From Savagea sp. (GTDB taxonomy: Bacteria; Bacillota; Bacilli; Bacillales_A; Planococcaceae), in the NCBI GenBank assembly GCA_030152265.1, contig JASLHQ010000200.1:1-7884 (forward strand): a DNA stretch of 7,884 bases. Reading direction: 5' to 3'. Below, in pieces: positions 6,988 through 7,884 of the stretch. Made by a program: the position numbers and the translations under genes. Positions within the stretch are counted from its first letter, which is position 1; each line of letters starts with the position of its first letter. The notes below the pieces were generated by a model, which saw only the letters and a list, made by a program, of their open reading frames with translations, was not told the origin of the DNA and did no database searches.

Positions 6988-7338
6988 ATGCGAAAATATA
7001 TCGATTCATTCCGTTATGCATTCGAAGGAATCGTCCATGGTATGAAAACGGAGAAACATCTCCGTTTTCATTTGTTTAGCGCAATCATCGTCATCGGACT
7101 GAGTATGTGGACGGGACTTTCTCAAGTAGAATGGTTCATCGTCCTTTTACTTATCGGTGGCATGTTTGCTTTAGAATTGATGAATGCAGCCGTTGAACGT
7201 GTCGTTGATTTAGTGACGACAGATTATGCGCTTTTAGCGAAACAAGCGAAAGATTTAGCTGCAGGAGCGGTCCTCGTATATGCGTTTGTAAGCGCATGTA
7301 TCGGACTTATAATATTTATACCAAAATGGTGGAGGTAA
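6988..7338 (+). CDS. dgkA: Undecaprenol/diacylglycerol kinase DgkA
   Basis: 116 residues, slightly shorter than B. subtilis DgkA (123). A cytosolic N-terminal amphipathic part leads into three membrane segments (about 29-43, 48-66, 91-111). Active-site residues sit in ELMNAAVERVVD: Glu63, Asn66, Glu70 and Asp74, followed by the family KDLAAGAV block (88-95). The family more often has NTAIE where this reads NAAVE, a mild change. In Gram-positive bacteria the enzyme phosphorylates undecaprenol, feeding the lipid carrier pool for cell-wall synthesis. It starts 4 nt after ybeY (site ACGAGGTG) and ends 2 nt before cdd. Codons 19-28 contain a perfect palindrome, listed separately. Confidence 0.95.
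   Translation: MRKYIDSFRYAFEGIVHGMKTEKHLRFHLFSAIIVIGLSMWTGLSQVEWFIVLLLIGGMFALELMNAAVERVVDLVTTDYALLAKQAKDLAAGAVLVYAFVSACIGLIIFIPKWWR
7042..7071 (+). repeat. Perfect 13-bp inverted repeat inside dgkA
   Basis: ATGAAAACGGAGA (7042-7054) and its exact reverse complement TCTCCGTTTTCAT (7059-7071) are separated by four bases (AACA). The 30 nt coincide exactly with codons 19-28 of dgkA (M-K-T-E-K-H-L-R-F-H). In RNA this should fold as a stable hairpin; the bases after it (TTGTTTAG) are only partly T-rich. Function unknown. Confidence 0.9.
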
Positions 7339-7343
7339 CGATG
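7328..7343 (+). promoter_or_regulatory. Ribosome binding site fixing the cdd ATG start
   Basis: GGTGGAGGT (7328-7336) lies inside the last codons of dgkA and ends 4 nt before the ATG at 7341. It selects this ATG over an in-frame ATG at 7296, which would add 15 unconserved residues overlapping dgkA. Confidence 0.85.
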
Positions 7344-7742
7344 GAAAAGAAACAATTGATGGAACTCGCAAAAGAAGCGAGAGAACATGCTTACGTTCCA
7401 TATTCTCAATTTAAAGTAGGAGCGGCTGTGTTAACGAAAGACGGTCGCACATTTACAGGATGCAACATTGAAAACTCGAGCTACCCACTTACGAACTGTG
7501 CCGAGCGTACAGCGATTTTTAAAGCAGTATCAGAAGGAGCGACAGAGATTGAGGCGATTGCTGTCATCGGCAATACGACAGGGCCTATTTCTCCTTGTGG
7601 TGCATGTCGCCAAGTTATGATAGAGTTTAGTGATGCTAATACGCCTGTTTATTTAACGAATTTACAAGGTGAAGTAGAAGAAACGACCGTGAGTGCTTTA
7701 TTACCAGGGGCATTTACGAAGGAGGATTTACATGGAAAGTAA
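7341..7742 (+). CDS. cdd: Cytidine deaminase
   Basis: 133 residues from the ATG at 7341, standard for the homotetrameric short-form enzyme. The zinc ligands are visible as Cys53 (in NCAERTA, with catalytic Glu55), Cys86 and Cys89 (in PCGACRQ). The substrate-binding block GCNIENSSYP (40-49) supplies Asn42 and Glu44. It deaminates cytidine and deoxycytidine to uridine and deoxyuridine in pyrimidine salvage in the cytosol. The gene begins 2 nt after dgkA and its last 11 nt overlap era, so translation of the three is probably coupled. An upstream in-frame ATG at 7296 is rejected because family homology starts at the later Met and that start lacks a clear binding site. Confidence 0.97.
   Translation: MEKKQLMELAKEAREHAYVPYSQFKVGAAVLTKDGRTFTGCNIENSSYPLTNCAERTAIFKAVSEGATEIEAIAVIGNTTGPISPCGACRQVMIEFSDANTPVYLTNLQGEVEETTVSALLPGAFTKEDLHGK
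7719..7734 (+). promoter_or_regulatory. Ribosome binding site of era within cdd
   Basis: AAGGAGGA (7719-7726) is a near-perfect Shine-Dalgarno sequence inside the cdd coding region, five bases before the era ATG at 7732. It shows era is meant to be translated from there, in the +1 overlapping arrangement with cdd. Confidence 0.88.
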
Positions 7743-7884
7743 TTATAAATCAGGATTCGTCTCCATTGTAGGACGACCAAACGTAGGAAAATCGACATTT
7801 TTAAACCGTATCGTCTGACAAAAAATTGCGATTATGAGCTATAAACCACAGACGACACGCAATAAAATTCAAGGGGTCGTCACG
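7732..7884 (+). pseudogene. era: 5' part of GTPase Era, with an in-frame TGA at codon 29; runs off the window
   Basis: Translation from the ATG at 7732 gives the Era N-terminus, including the G1/P-loop GRPNVGKS (14-21) and the G2/switch region PQTTR (39-43) with NKIQG. Era is a GTPase that binds the 16S rRNA 3' end during 30S assembly and is nearly always important for growth. Codon 29 (7816-7818) is TGA where the family has Gly in IGQKIAIMS; GGA to TGA is one base. Codon 37 (7840-7842) is TAT (Tyr) where the family has Asp in SDKPQTT; GAT to TAT is again one G-to-T change. The frame is otherwise intact on both sides, with no indel. Either the gene is broken or these are sequence errors near the end of the piece; the latter seems more likely. 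Identity as era is certain; its functional state is not. Confidence 0.85.

Noticed and set aside
7296..7340. N-terminal extension of cytidine deaminase to an upstream ATG
   Set aside because: It would add 15 unconserved residues overlapping dgkA; the ATG at 7341 has a proper binding site and the family's usual N-terminus.
1..7884. Mobile element, CRISPR, defence island or other new multi-gene system
   Set aside because: No transposase, integrase, direct-repeat array or foreign-looking base composition was seen; gene content and order are those of a conserved Bacillales housekeeping cluster.

Overview
The window carries the conserved rpsU-to-era chromosomal neighbourhood of Bacillales (Firmicutes). 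All recognisable genes are on the + strand, packed tightly, with strong AGGAGG-type ribosome binding sites and occasional TTG starts. Compared with the Bacillus subtilis order as I recall it (rpsU-yqeY-yqeZ-floA-yqfB-yqfC-yqfD-phoH-yqfF-ybeY-dgkA-cdd-era), yqeY and the sporulation-linked yqfC/yqfD pair are missing. A 176-residue membrane-anchored protein sits where yqfB would be. This suggests a non-sporulating or diverged Bacillales lineage; Exiguobacterium is my best guess, not proven. Staphylococcus is less likely because a full-length pgpH is present.

Layout. Positions 23-196 encode ribosomal protein S21 and are closed by a strong intrinsic terminator (251-289). A second transcription unit follows: nfeD (yqeZ-like membrane protease), floA (flotillin-like scaffold) and the unknown 176-residue protein. 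It is preceded by an exact match to the extracytoplasmic-stress sigma-W consensus (TGAAAC, 16 bp, CGTA) and ends at an intrinsic terminator (about 3289-3340). The third unit starts at about 3365 and has no visible terminator before the window ends: phoH, pgpH, ybeY, dgkA, cdd and era.

How the genes work together. nfeD and floA form a membrane-microdomain stress module, in keeping with sigma-W control. The phoH-era unit mixes RNA and ribosome maturation (PhoH-like ATPase, YbeY, Era) with c-di-AMP breakdown (PgpH), undecaprenol/lipid phosphorylation (DgkA) and pyrimidine salvage (Cdd). Several junctions are 2-21 nt apart or overlapping, so translational coupling is likely.

Points needing attention. 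The start of era contains an in-frame TGA at codon 29, where the family has Gly, and a Tyr at codon 37, where the family has Asp; both fit single G-to-T changes. A perfect 13-bp palindrome lies inside dgkA and spans exactly ten codons. The 176-residue protein is the least understood gene here. I found no tRNA, rRNA, CRISPR array, insertion sequence or phage gene, and the window is mostly ordinary core genome.
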